From CAJXMH01 sp040220135 (GTDB lineage: Bacteria > Bacteroidota > Bacteroidia > Flavobacteriales_E > Vicingaceae): a DNA stretch of 64,000 nt. The notes beneath the pieces were generated by a model. That model searched no databases. It worked only from the letters and a program-made list of their open reading frames with translations, and was not told the DNA's origin. Location of the stretch: NCBI GenBank assembly GCA_040220135.1, contig JAVJTT010000020.1:248001-312000 (forward strand). The letters are read 5' to 3'. Of the stretch, positions 9,033 through 16,996 are shown piece by piece; the stretch's first letter is position 1, and every line of letters begins with the position of its first letter. The translations under genes were made by a program, and so were the position numbers.

Positions 9033-10227
9033 TGTCATCTTCAATCGATGAAGCCGACTTTAAGCTCTTAACTTTTTCTTTGATGTGATTAACAATAACC
9101 GAAATTTCGTTTTTCCGATCGATCAAAGGCATAATGCCCTCAATTCCTAGTTGATTGCCATCCAACTCTAATTCGGTTAAGCCATCGGTGAAGCAAATCA
9201 GTTTATCTCCTTTTTCTATTGAAAGACTTTCTGTTTGAATACTAGGTAGTTCATCAAACATCCCTAAAACGGTACATCCCTTTTTAAGCTCTCTTGTTCC
9301 GTCCTTTTTTAATAAAACTCCTGGTTGATGACCGGCATTCAAATATCTCAGTTCTTTTTCTTTCGCATCAAAAATGCAGATAAACAAAGTGATAAATTTT
9401 TCATAATTAGCTGACTCAATTACCTTTTGGTTGGTGGCTTTGATCAAATCTACCAAGTTGTCTTCAAGCTTGATAATGGCCCTTAAGTTGGCTTGAAAAT
9501 TCGCCATAAGCAAAGCTGCCGAAAACCCTTTGCCTGAAACATCAGCAACACATAAGGCGGTTCTATTTTCGTCTAATTGTATTACATCATAATAGTCGCC
9601 TCCCACTTCGTTATGAGGTTGGTAATAGGCCTCAACTTTTAAATTCTTGGAGTCTGGCAGGCGTCTTGGGAAAAGCAGGGATTGCATATTTTGAGCAAGC
9701 TCTAACTCTTTTTTAACTTCAACTTGCTTGATGTATTCTTTATTAAGCCTTTTGTTTTCAAGCGCCACCACTATGATGTTTGCTAAGGTTTGGATGAAAC
9801 GCAAGTGCTTAATAATGGGGCTTATTTCGATTTTTTCTCCATCTAAGTCGGCGAGCAGTAAATAGGCAAGAGGCTTTTTCTTGTGATAGACCGGTATCAC
9901 AATGTCGAAGTTCTTTAAGACTTTATCTTGGGCAGAACTTAAAACGTCAATGTTAACATATTGATTGACCACTTCATCTAAATTGATTTTTGCGGCGGTA
10001 GCTTTATCAATTCCGTTGGTTAGGGTAACATGCCAATCAGTATCATAAATGTAAAGCGCAAATTTACTGATGTATAATTCGCTGATTAAGACATCTTTTA
10101 ATATAGCATACAAGTCTGCTTTCGACGAATTACTATTGATGGCGTCGGTAATTTCAAGAAGGGTATTGAGTTTTAAGTTTGAAAGTTTTAACCTTCCTTT
10201 AACCCGATTGGTCTTTTCATCCGTCAT
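9001..10227 (-). CDS. GAF domain / PP2C-type SpoIIE phosphatase (RsbU-like)
   Basis: A 408-residue signalling protein, predicted to be a cytoplasmic serine/threonine phosphatase. Residues ~15-170 look like a GAF-type sensor (LLEITDAINSNSSKADLYAIL). A helical linker with QNMQSLLFPRRLP follows. The SpoIIE/PP2C domain has NEVGGDYYDVIQLD, LCVADVSGKGFSAALLMA, NAGHQPGVLL and DKLICFTDGLTE, supplying the metal-binding Asp and Gly residues. RsbU-like enzymes usually dephosphorylate an anti-sigma antagonist, but no partner switch gene is in this window. It overlaps the second LpxD-like gene by 11 bp and so belongs to the efp transcript. Confidence 0.9.
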   Translation of the reverse strand: MTDEKTNRVKGRLKLSNLKLNTLLEITDAINSNSSKADLYAILKDVLISELYISKFALYIYDTDWHVTLTNGIDKATAAKINLDEVVNQYVNIDVLSSAQDKVLKNFDIVIPVYHKKKPLAYLLLADLDGEKIEISPIIKHLRFIQTLANIIVVALENKRLNKEYIKQVEVKKELELAQNMQSLLFPRRLPDSKNLKVEAYYQPHNEVGGDYYDVIQLDENRTALCVADVSGKGFSAALLMANFQANLRAIIKLEDNLVDLIKATNQKVIESANYEKFITLFICIFDAKEKELRYLNAGHQPGVLLKKDGTRELKKGCTVLGMFDELPSIQTESLSIEKGDKLICFTDGLTELELDGNQLGIEGIMPLIDRKNEISVIVNHIKEKVKSLKSASSIEDDITLLLAEFLP

Positions 10228-11158
10228 GAGCCTTTAGCTTTTTTAAAACATCGGGTAGGCCTCTAAGCGCAGCCATCTCCTTATATTTTTCTTTAAACTC
10301 AATAGCCGGGGCACCAGCGTATACTTTTTTTCCTTCAAGGCTTTTAGAAACACCAGATTTTGCAGATAAAACGGCCTCATCTCCTATATGAACTCCGGAG
10401 GTAATTCCAACTTGCCCCCATAAGGTTACACGATCACCTAAGGTAGAGCATCCGGCAAGCCCACAATGAGCGGCTATCAAGCATTTTTCTCCAATCACGG
10501 TATCGTGCCCAATTTGCACCAAATTGTCAATTTTGCTGCCTTTTCCAATGCGGCTTTCGGCGGTAACTCCGCGATCTATGGTGCAATTAGCTCCTAGTTC
10601 TACATCATCTTCAATCACTACTCTACCGGCAGAATACAAACGATCGAAATGGCTTTGTCTGTTCTTGTAATAAAAGCCGTTAGAGCCAATTACAGTACCT
10701 GCTTGAATGATCACCCGATTACCTATAATAGTGTTGTCATGAAGCACTACATTAGGGTAAATCAAGCAATTTTCTCCAATGTTTACGTTTTTTCCAATTA
10801 CCGCAGAAGGGTGAATTCTACTTCCTTTTCCGATGGTCACACTTTCTCTGTCTGCGTCATCAAAAAACTCGAAGGGTTTAAAATAATGCAATACAAAGTT
10901 GAAGCTTTTAAAAGGGTCTTCGCAAACCACAATTCCTTTCCCCTCTGGAACAGCAACTTCTTTGTTTATTAATACGACAGAAGCTTTCGACTGAAGTGCT
11001 TTTTCGTAATACTTAGGATGGTCTACAAAAACAATATCACCTTCTTCCACCCGGTGAATTTCGTTAATACCGGTGATTTCTACGGAAGAGTTGCCGAAAC
11101 TAGACGCGTCTAAAAGAGCGGCTAGCTCTGAAAGTGATATGGTCTTATTTAGTTTCAT
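10217..11158 (-). CDS. LpxD-like N-acyltransferase paralogue (left-handed beta-helix)
   Basis: A 313-residue hexapeptide-repeat protein resembling UDP-3-O-acylglucosamine N-acyltransferase. An N-terminal uridine-binding-like domain (residues 1-100) is followed by many isoleucine-rich hexapeptides and the conserved His218 in NLVQIGHDTVIGEKC, the position of the LpxD catalytic base. It is shorter than the LpxD at 14562 and lacks its C-terminal helical tail. Its ATG shares bases with the efp stop (TAATG), implying translational coupling. A second lpxD-like gene next to efp is common in Bacteroidota. Whether it acylates lipid A precursor with another fatty acid or another sugar is not known. Confidence 0.82.
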   Translation of the reverse strand: MKLNKTISLSELAALLDASSFGNSSVEITGINEIHRVEEGDIVFVDHPKYYEKALQSKASVVLINKEVAVPEGKGIVVCEDPFKSFNFVLHYFKPFEFFDDADRESVTIGKGSRIHPSAVIGKNVNIGENCLIYPNVVLHDNTIIGNRVIIQAGTVIGSNGFYYKNRQSHFDRLYSAGRVVIEDDVELGANCTIDRGVTAESRIGKGSKIDNLVQIGHDTVIGEKCLIAAHCGLAGCSTLGDRVTLWGQVGITSGVHIGDEAVLSAKSGVSKSLEGKKVYAGAPAIEFKEKYKEMAALRGLPDVLKKLKAHDG

Positions 11159-11721
11159 TATTTAACACGTTCAGAATAAGCTCCGGTTCGAGTGTCAATT
11201 TTGATCTTATCGCCTTCGTTTATAAATAAAGGTACCCTCACTTCTGTTTCAGTCTCAACTTTAGCCGGTTTTGTAGCATTGGTGGCAGTATCACCCTTAA
11301 TACCCGGTTCTGTATAAGTTATTTCTAGCTCCACAAAAGGAGGTAGGTCACAGGCCAAAGGTCTTTCTTCTTCAGCGTGAAACATTATTTCTACATCATT
11401 GCCTTCTTTTAAAAACTGCGGGGCATTGATCATTTCTTTTTGCAAGAATGTTTGTTCGTAATTCTCTTTGTTCATGAAGTGATAACCGCTGTCATCATGA
11501 TATAGGAATTGGTATTTTCTAGTTTCAATTCTTACCGGATCAATTTTAACACCTGAGTTAAATGTATGATCAATGATTTTACCGGAGGTGAGGCTTTTAA
11601 GTTTAGTTCTTACAAATGCTGGTCCTTTACCGGGTTTTACGTGCTGAAATTCCAAAATGGTATAAAGATCATTGTTGAAATTCATACACAATCCGTTCTT
11701 AAAATCTGCTGTTGATGCCAT
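11158..11721 (-). CDS. efp: Translation elongation factor P
   Basis: EF-P binds ribosomes stalled at proline runs and promotes peptide bond formation. The 187-residue product has the KOW-like domain I with HVKPGKGPAFVRTKL, in which the Lys of PGKG corresponds to the modified Lys34 of E. coli, and C-terminal OB-fold domains ending in FINEGDKIKIDTRTGAYSERV, the EF-P signature. It starts at ATG 11721 behind a perfect -7 box at 11745-11752. It begins a three-gene leftward unit with the LpxD paralogue and the SpoIIE phosphatase. Confidence 0.97.
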   Translation of the reverse strand: MASTADFKNGLCMNFNNDLYTILEFQHVKPGKGPAFVRTKLKSLTSGKIIDHTFNSGVKIDPVRIETRKYQFLYHDDSGYHFMNKENYEQTFLQKEMINAPQFLKEGNDVEIMFHAEEERPLACDLPPFVELEITYTEPGIKGDTATNATKPAKVETETEVRVPLFINEGDKIKIDTRTGAYSERVK

Positions 11722-11744
11722 ATTGAGTCTTCTTACTGTTTATT

Positions 11745-11752
11745 CAAATATA
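11745..11752 (-). promoter_or_regulatory. -7 promoter box of efp
   Basis: Minus-strand TATATTTG, an exact TAnnTTTG match, 23 bp before the efp ATG. It suggests that efp and the two genes after it are transcribed separately from the lpx genes upstream. Confidence 0.5.
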
Positions 11753-11772
11753 AGGGTAATGATTAATTCTAT

Positions 11773-12390
11773 TTATTTAAAGTGCAAGAGTGAAAGCTCT
11801 TCATCCATTTGGGCCAATTCTTTTTCCTTTTCGTTCGAGGCTATTAGAATAATTCGACTTTTTGCATAATCCTTAATTAAACGTTTGTACAGTTTAACCC
11901 CGGCTTCATCTAGGTTTGAACAAGGCTCGTCAAGCAAGACAATCTCACTTTCAAAAAGTAAGGCTAAGCCAAGCTTTAGGCGTTGTTTCATGCCGGAAGA
12001 AAACTGTTGTATTGTTTTTTGTTTGGCCTCTTTTAAAAAGAGAAGGTCGTAAAAATCGGCTTCATTGACCGATTCTCTTAACGGTTTAAATTGCAGTTGA
12101 AAAGAAAGCACCTCTTCTAGCTTTAATTGTTCGGGCAGTTCCATGTATGGGGCGGAAACAGATAAACTGCGAAAAGCTTTGTCTGCAGGAATGATTTGAT
12201 CTGTTTTAAAGTAGTTTACCTTGCCTTCTGTGGGGAGTTCAGCTTGGGAAATAATTTTTAGCAAGGTTGACTTGCCACTTCCATTAGGACCGGTTAGTCC
12301 ATAGATTCCCGCTGTAAATTCATGCGTAAAATGGCGAAAGACCCACTCTCCTTTAAAGCGTTTCCCAATATCAGTAAGTTCAATTCGCAT
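11773..12390 (-). CDS. ABC transporter ATP-binding protein without partner
   Basis: A 205-residue ABC ATPase. Walker A is GPNGSGKSTLLKI at residues ~35-47, the signature is FSSGMKQRLKLGLALL, and Walker B plus D-loop is IVLLDEPCSNLDEAG. The switch histidine normally found after the last strand seems to be Asn (ILIASNEKEKE), which is unusual. No permease gene adjoins it. It sits 3 bp after lpxA and before efp, so it is the last gene of the lpx unit. A link to lipid A or lipoprotein handling is inferred from position only. Confidence 0.87.
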   Translation of the reverse strand: MRIELTDIGKRFKGEWVFRHFTHEFTAGIYGLTGPNGSGKSTLLKIISQAELPTEGKVNYFKTDQIIPADKAFRSLSVSAPYMELPEQLKLEEVLSFQLQFKPLRESVNEADFYDLLFLKEAKQKTIQQFSSGMKQRLKLGLALLFESEIVLLDEPCSNLDEAGVKLYKRLIKDYAKSRIILIASNEKEKELAQMDEELSLLHFK

Positions 12391-12393
12391 GAA

Positions 12394-13167
12394 TTAACTT
12401 AATGGACCTCTAATAATTCCTTTGTCCGAGTTCTTAATAAATTCGATGATGGTAGACTTCTCCTTGCTATCAGTAAACTCTGCTTCAATTTCTTTCATAG
12501 ACTTGCTCATGTTGGAACCCATGACAAAAATCTTCCTGTATATGTCTTCTATTTGGGTAATGGCTGTCATTTCAAATCCTCTTCTTCGAAGTCCAATTGC
12601 ATTTACCCCGGCAAAAGTTAAAGGCTCTCTAGCTGCCTTAACAAAAGGAGGAACGTTTTTACGAACTAATGAGCCTCCTGCCACAAAAGCGTGAGCACCA
12701 ATGGTTACGAATTGCTGCACGGCAACAACTCCTTCCAAAATGGCAAAGTCCTGAATAGTAACATGTCCGGCAATGTTTGCCGTATTGGCTAAGATTACGT
12801 TGTTTCCAACGAAAACATCATGAGCTATGTGAACATATGCCATCAGCAAACAATTGTTTCCAACTACGGTTTTGCTGCGGTCTTTGGTTCCTCTATTAAT
12901 GGTAACACATTCACGTACAGTAGTATTGTCTCCGATTTCAGCCGTTGTTTTCTCGCCTTCAAATTTCAAATCTTGCGGAATAGCTGAAATCACGGCTCCG
13001 GGAAAGATTTGGCAGTTTTTGCCAATTCTTGCTCCATCCATAATGGTTACGTTAGGGCCTACCCAAGTGCCATCTCCAATCTCTACATCTGCGGCTATAT
13101 AGCTAAAAGGATCAACGGTCACATTTTTCCCAATTTTAGCTTCCGGATGAATAAATGCGTTATCCAT
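12394..13167 (-). CDS. lpxA: UDP-N-acetylglucosamine acyltransferase LpxA
   Basis: First committed acyl transfer of lipid A synthesis, moving a 3-hydroxyacyl chain from ACP to the 3-OH of UDP-GlcNAc; soluble cytoplasmic homotrimer. The 257 residues match LpxA length. Left-handed beta-helix hexapeptides run from residue ~5 to ~185, with AISAIPQDLKFEGE and YVHIAHDVFVGNN, where His116 is the catalytic His equivalent to His125 of E. coli. The C-terminal helical domain begins GLRRRGFEMTAITQIE. The start overlaps the lpxC/fabZ end by 8 bp. Confidence 0.97.
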   Translation of the reverse strand: MDNAFIHPEAKIGKNVTVDPFSYIAADVEIGDGTWVGPNVTIMDGARIGKNCQIFPGAVISAIPQDLKFEGEKTTAEIGDNTTVRECVTINRGTKDRSKTVVGNNCLLMAYVHIAHDVFVGNNVILANTANIAGHVTIQDFAILEGVVAVQQFVTIGAHAFVAGGSLVRKNVPPFVKAAREPLTFAGVNAIGLRRRGFEMTAITQIEDIYRKIFVMGSNMSKSMKEIEAEFTDSKEKSTIIEFIKNSDKGIIRGPLS

Positions 13168-14557
13168 TATCCTTTTCTTTTACAATTTGTGCCATCAACT
13201 CCCCTTCAGCTACTAATTTGTCGCCGACAAAAGCTTTGGCAGTCATATTAACGATCCCTCTCCGAATGGGACCCATTAGGTCTAATCTAAATACTAAAGT
13301 GTCACCGGGAACTACTTTTCGTTTGAACTTTACCTTGTCGATCTTTAAAAAGTATGTCAGGTAATTTTCAGGATCATCAACTGTGTTTAACGCTAGAATC
13401 CCACCCGTTTGCGCCATGGCCTCAATTTGCAAGACTCCCGGCATAACCGGTGCACCGGGAAAGTGACCTTGAAAGAATTGCTCGTTCATGGTTACACTTT
13501 TAACACCCACCACATGTTGGTCACTTAATTCAATGATCTTGTCCACTAACAGCATCGGATAGCGATGCGGTAGAATCTTTTCGATTCCATTTACATCATA
13601 AATAGGCTCTGCATTGGGATCGTACTTAGGAGCGCTTTGTTCTTGGCGTTTAATTTCCTTTTTAATGATCTTGGCAAAATCAACATTGCCTTTGTGACCG
13701 GGTCGAGCAGCTAAAATATGCCCTTTAATCGGCCGACCCACTAGAGCTAAGTCACCAACAATATCAAGTAATTTATGTCGTGCTGGTTCGTTTTGAAAGT
13801 GAAGTTCAACATTGTTTAATACACCAATGCCCTTAACTTCAACTTTAGGTTTGTTTAAAAGCTCGGCGAGTTCATCTAGTTTTTCTTGAGGCATAACTTT
13901 ATCAACCAAAACAATGGCATTGTCTAAATCGCCGCCTTTGATCAAGTTATTCTTGGCCAGATATTCAAGTTCTCTAAGAAAAACAAAAGTTCTACATTTT
14001 GAAATGTCTTTTTCAAACTCGCCCATGTGATACATATGAGCATGCTGAGTTCCTAGTACCCGAGAATTGTAATCAACCATAACGGTCAATCGAAATTCAT
14101 CTTGCGGTACTGCTAACATTTCCGTTTCCCGATCAAGGTCTTCGTATGTCAAGTTTTCGGTCACTACAAAGTAGTCCTTTTCGGCTTCTTGCTCCACTAT
14201 TCCTGCCTTTTGCAGACTTTGTAGAAAGTAGTGGGCACTGCCATCTAAAATGGGTACTTCAGGCCCGTCAATTTCAATAAGTATATTGTCAATTTCTAAG
14301 CCATAAACTGCGGCAAGCAGGTGTTCTGTGGTGTGAACACGACCGCCGTTCTGTTCTAAAGTAGTTCCTCTTGAAGTATCTACCACCAAATCAGCATCAG
14401 CCTTAATGGTAGGTTGACCTTCAAGGTCTATGCGTTTGAAAACATAGCCATGATTTTCTTCGGCTGGTTTAAAGGTTACGGTTGCTTTTTCGCCTGTATG
14501 AAGCCCAACTCCTGAGAGTGAAACCTCTGATTTTATAGTTTTTTGCTTGTCACTCAT
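13160..14557 (-). CDS. lpxC/fabZ: Bifunctional UDP-3-O-acyl-GlcNAc deacetylase / 3-hydroxyacyl-ACP dehydratase
   Basis: A 465-residue natural fusion typical of Bacteroidota. The LpxC part (residues 1-~305) is the zinc deacetylase of lipid A synthesis, with zinc ligands His79 in HTTEHLLAA and His261/Asp265 in RHKLLDIVGDL, and catalytic His288 in RPGHKGN. The FabZ part (residues ~320-465) dehydrates 3-hydroxyacyl-ACP, with ILPHRYPMLLVDK and GHFPGAPVMPGVLQIEAMAQ carrying His365 and Glu379. Joining the two puts the deacetylase and the enzyme competing for the same 3-hydroxyacyl-ACP pool in one chain. It lies 4 bp after lpxD and overlaps lpxA. Confidence 0.97.
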   Translation of the reverse strand: MSDKQKTIKSEVSLSGVGLHTGEKATVTFKPAEENHGYVFKRIDLEGQPTIKADADLVVDTSRGTTLEQNGGRVHTTEHLLAAVYGLEIDNILIEIDGPEVPILDGSAHYFLQSLQKAGIVEQEAEKDYFVVTENLTYEDLDRETEMLAVPQDEFRLTVMVDYNSRVLGTQHAHMYHMGEFEKDISKCRTFVFLRELEYLAKNNLIKGGDLDNAIVLVDKVMPQEKLDELAELLNKPKVEVKGIGVLNNVELHFQNEPARHKLLDIVGDLALVGRPIKGHILAARPGHKGNVDFAKIIKKEIKRQEQSAPKYDPNAEPIYDVNGIEKILPHRYPMLLVDKIIELSDQHVVGVKSVTMNEQFFQGHFPGAPVMPGVLQIEAMAQTGGILALNTVDDPENYLTYFLKIDKVKFKRKVVPGDTLVFRLDLMGPIRRGIVNMTAKAFVGDKLVAEGELMAQIVKEKDNG

Positions 14558-14561
14558 TCTC

Positions 14562-15614
14562 TTATTTCGAAGGTGATTGTTTCAGTTGTTTGATTTCGTT
14601 TTGCAAAGTTCGGATTTGTTCAGCCATTTCAGGTAACTTTCGGTACATAACATAAGAGCGTTTAAAGTCACCAATTGCAATAGCGGGTGAACCTTGAACA
14701 ATGGTACCCTCAGCTTTAATACTATGGCCAATGCCAGACTGTGCCGCGATCTTAACTTCGTCGGCTATCTGAATGTGCCCTACAATCCCAACTTGACCGC
14801 CAATCATGCAGTTTTTGCCAATTTTGGTAGAGCCAGCAATGCCACATTGGGCAGCAATAACGGTATTTTCTCCAATTTCTACGTTGTGGGCCACTTGAAT
14901 TAAATTGTCAAGTTTTACTCCCTTTCGAATAATGGTTGAACCTAGAGTGGCTCGGTCAATGCTTGTGTTGGCCCCAATTTCCACATGGTCTTCAATCACC
15001 ACATTTCCGATTTGTGCAACTTTTTTATAATTGTTTTCACTATTAGGAGCAAAGCCAAAGCCATCAGCTCCTAGCGTTACACCTGCGTGAATGATACAGT
15101 CTTTGCCAATCTGGGTGTCCATGTAAATGGAACAGCCATAAAACACTTGGCTATCATCGCCTATCTTACAATTGTCTCCAATGGTGGTGTTAGGAAATAT
15201 CTTACAATTGTCTCCAATGATTGCATTCTCGCCAATGCTTACAAACTCGCCAATGTATACATTTTCGCCAATGGTGGCAGATTCTGCTACTTGCGCTTTC
15301 TCAGCGATGCCTGTTTTGTTGTACTTAACTTGGTTGTACATCTCTAAGAGCTGTCCAAAACACTGGTAGGCATCTTCAACCCGAATAAGCGTTAGGCTGT
15401 CTTTTGTCGACTTTTCTAATTTGAAATCCCGGTTAAGAATCACAATTGAAGCATCAGTTTCATATAAGTATTCTTGATACTTAGGGTTGGCTAAGAAGGA
15501 AATGCTGCCGGCTTTTCCTTCTTCAATTTTTGAGACTGAAGAAACTTCAACATCTGGGTTGCCCTCAATTGTGCCTTGTAGTATTTCAGAGATTTGGCGG
15601 GCTGAAAATTTCAT
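14562..15614 (-). CDS. lpxD: UDP-3-O-acylglucosamine N-acyltransferase LpxD
   Basis: Third step of lipid A synthesis: adds a 3-hydroxyacyl chain to the free amine made by LpxC. At 350 residues it is of normal length. The N-terminal uridine-binding domain (1-~100) has SISFLANPKYQEYL. A long left-handed beta-helix follows with catalytic His243 in LIQVAHNVEIGEN and GADGFGFAP, and the C-terminal helix ends in YVMYRKLPEMAEQIR. The ATG at 15614 lies only 4 bp after a perfect -7 box (15619-15626), which hints at a leaderless mRNA. It heads the lpxD - lpxC/fabZ - lpxA - ABC unit. Confidence 0.96.
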   Translation of the reverse strand: MKFSARQISEILQGTIEGNPDVEVSSVSKIEEGKAGSISFLANPKYQEYLYETDASIVILNRDFKLEKSTKDSLTLIRVEDAYQCFGQLLEMYNQVKYNKTGIAEKAQVAESATIGENVYIGEFVSIGENAIIGDNCKIFPNTTIGDNCKIGDDSQVFYGCSIYMDTQIGKDCIIHAGVTLGADGFGFAPNSENNYKKVAQIGNVVIEDHVEIGANTSIDRATLGSTIIRKGVKLDNLIQVAHNVEIGENTVIAAQCGIAGSTKIGKNCMIGGQVGIVGHIQIADEVKIAAQSGIGHSIKAEGTIVQGSPAIAIGDFKRSYVMYRKLPEMAEQIRTLQNEIKQLKQSPSK

Positions 15615-15618
15615 GGCT

Positions 15619-15626
15619 CAAAAATA
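15619..15626 (-). promoter_or_regulatory. -7 promoter box directly before lpxD (leaderless candidate)
   Basis: Minus-strand TATTTTTG matches TAnnTTTG exactly, with only 4 bases (AGCC) between the box and the ATG. If used, transcription would start at or very near the start codon. It lies in the 30-bp gap after the HD phosphohydrolase gene, so read-through from that gene is the alternative. Confidence 0.45.
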
Positions 15627-15644
15627 ATAATTATTTAAAGCCTA

Positions 15645-16913
15645 CTACCGGCGCAATTTTGGCAAGTTATTAACCATAGGCTGTTTAGGGGAGCACAAAA
15701 AGTATTTTTTCACCTGTTTTGACAAGGCGCTGATATTCAGTTGGTCCGCAGCAAGTGCGACGTCTTTGGTTTCTCCGTTTTTATACAAAAGGTTAATCTT
15801 GTCTTTCTGTGGTTGATAGGCATTATTGGCAATAGAGTTGGAGAAAACAAAGTAATCAAGGTCTTTTTCGGCAACTCCTAGCTGCATTAATTCATCTTCG
15901 ATAAGCTTTATTTCGCTTTTTGGAATTTTTCGATCGCTCAATTTTATGCGATACAAGTTGCGATCGAGTAGTGATTTACAAAGGGTTGATAGTATGGGGT
16001 CTTCCTGTTTGGTCCACATTTTTATGGAAGCCGTTATGTCAAAGTCATCCAAGGCAGCAAATTGTTGAATGGTTGCTTCATTTGATTCGAATTGAGACTT
16101 GTCGATTTTCTGATAAAGAAAATAATGAAGTGCATCCGTGCAGAAGAGTTCAATACCTTGATTGGCTAATTCTTTCGCCCTTTTTAAGATTCTAACCACT
16201 AAACTTTCGGCAGAAAGAACCGTCTTGTGCAAATACACTTGCCAATACATTAGCCTTCTAGCAATAATAAACTTCTCAATGGAGTAGATGCCTTTTGCTT
16301 CTACACACAGTTGACCATCTTTTACGTTTAACATGGAAATAATGCGATCGGAATTAATTACCCCTTCCGAAACACCAGTGAAAAAACTATCGCGTTTTAA
16401 GTAATCCAGGCGATCCATGTCAAGCTGAGAAGAAATTAATTGATGTAAGAAGGGTTTTTTATCATAACGATCTTCAAAAATCTCAATGGCTAGATCAAGT
16501 TTTCCCTTAAACTCTCGATTTAGTCTTTGCATAAAAAAGGAGGAAATGTCTTCGTGGGTTACCCCTTGCACAATGCTGTATTCTAAAGCATGGGAAAAAG
16601 GTCCGTGACCGATGTCATGAAGTAAGATTCCCAAAGCGGTGGCTTTGGCTTCTTTTTGCGTGATTTGATGGCCTTTTGAACGAATCACTTCAATGGCTTT
16701 CATGGTGAGGTGCATGGCACCTAAAGCATGATGAAAGCGAGTGTGCAAAGCGCCGGGATAAACTAAGTGAGTGAGGCCTAATTGCTTTATTCTCCTCAGT
16801 CGCTGAAAGTAAGGATGTTCGATGATGTCGAAAATAAGATCGAAGGGAAGAGAAATAAAACCGTAGACCGGGTCGTTTATTATTTTCTTCTTATTGTATT
16901 GCGGTGATTCCAA
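15645..16913 (-). CDS. HD-domain phosphohydrolase (dGTPase/SAMHD1-like)
   Basis: A 422-residue member of the HD hydrolase superfamily that contains dNTP triphosphohydrolases; cytoplasmic. Metal-binding residues are visible in order: HHALGAMHLT, LLHDIGHGPFSHALE with the HD pair, and QLDMDRLDYLKRDS with the last Asp. The N-terminus KIINDPVYGFISLP and HPYFQRLRRIKQLG are typical of this conserved Bacteroidota group. The only sensible start is TTG at 16913; no ATG or GTG lies in frame near it. Substrate is unproven. It precedes the lpx genes and diverges from porX. Confidence 0.88.
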   Translation of the reverse strand: MESPQYNKKKIINDPVYGFISLPFDLIFDIIEHPYFQRLRRIKQLGLTHLVYPGALHTRFHHALGAMHLTMKAIEVIRSKGHQITQKEAKATALGILLHDIGHGPFSHALEYSIVQGVTHEDISSFFMQRLNREFKGKLDLAIEIFEDRYDKKPFLHQLISSQLDMDRLDYLKRDSFFTGVSEGVINSDRIISMLNVKDGQLCVEAKGIYSIEKFIIARRLMYWQVYLHKTVLSAESLVVRILKRAKELANQGIELFCTDALHYFLYQKIDKSQFESNEATIQQFAALDDFDITASIKMWTKQEDPILSTLCKSLLDRNLYRIKLSDRKIPKSEIKLIEDELMQLGVAEKDLDYFVFSNSIANNAYQPQKDKINLLYKNGETKDVALAADQLNISALSKQVKKYFLCSPKQPMVNNLPKLRR

Positions 16914-16996
16914 TCGCTTTTGATTAACTAATTTTATAATGCTGAACTTGCTCGGGAAATAAAATTGCCCGTATTTTCACAATCAATTTGTAACAC

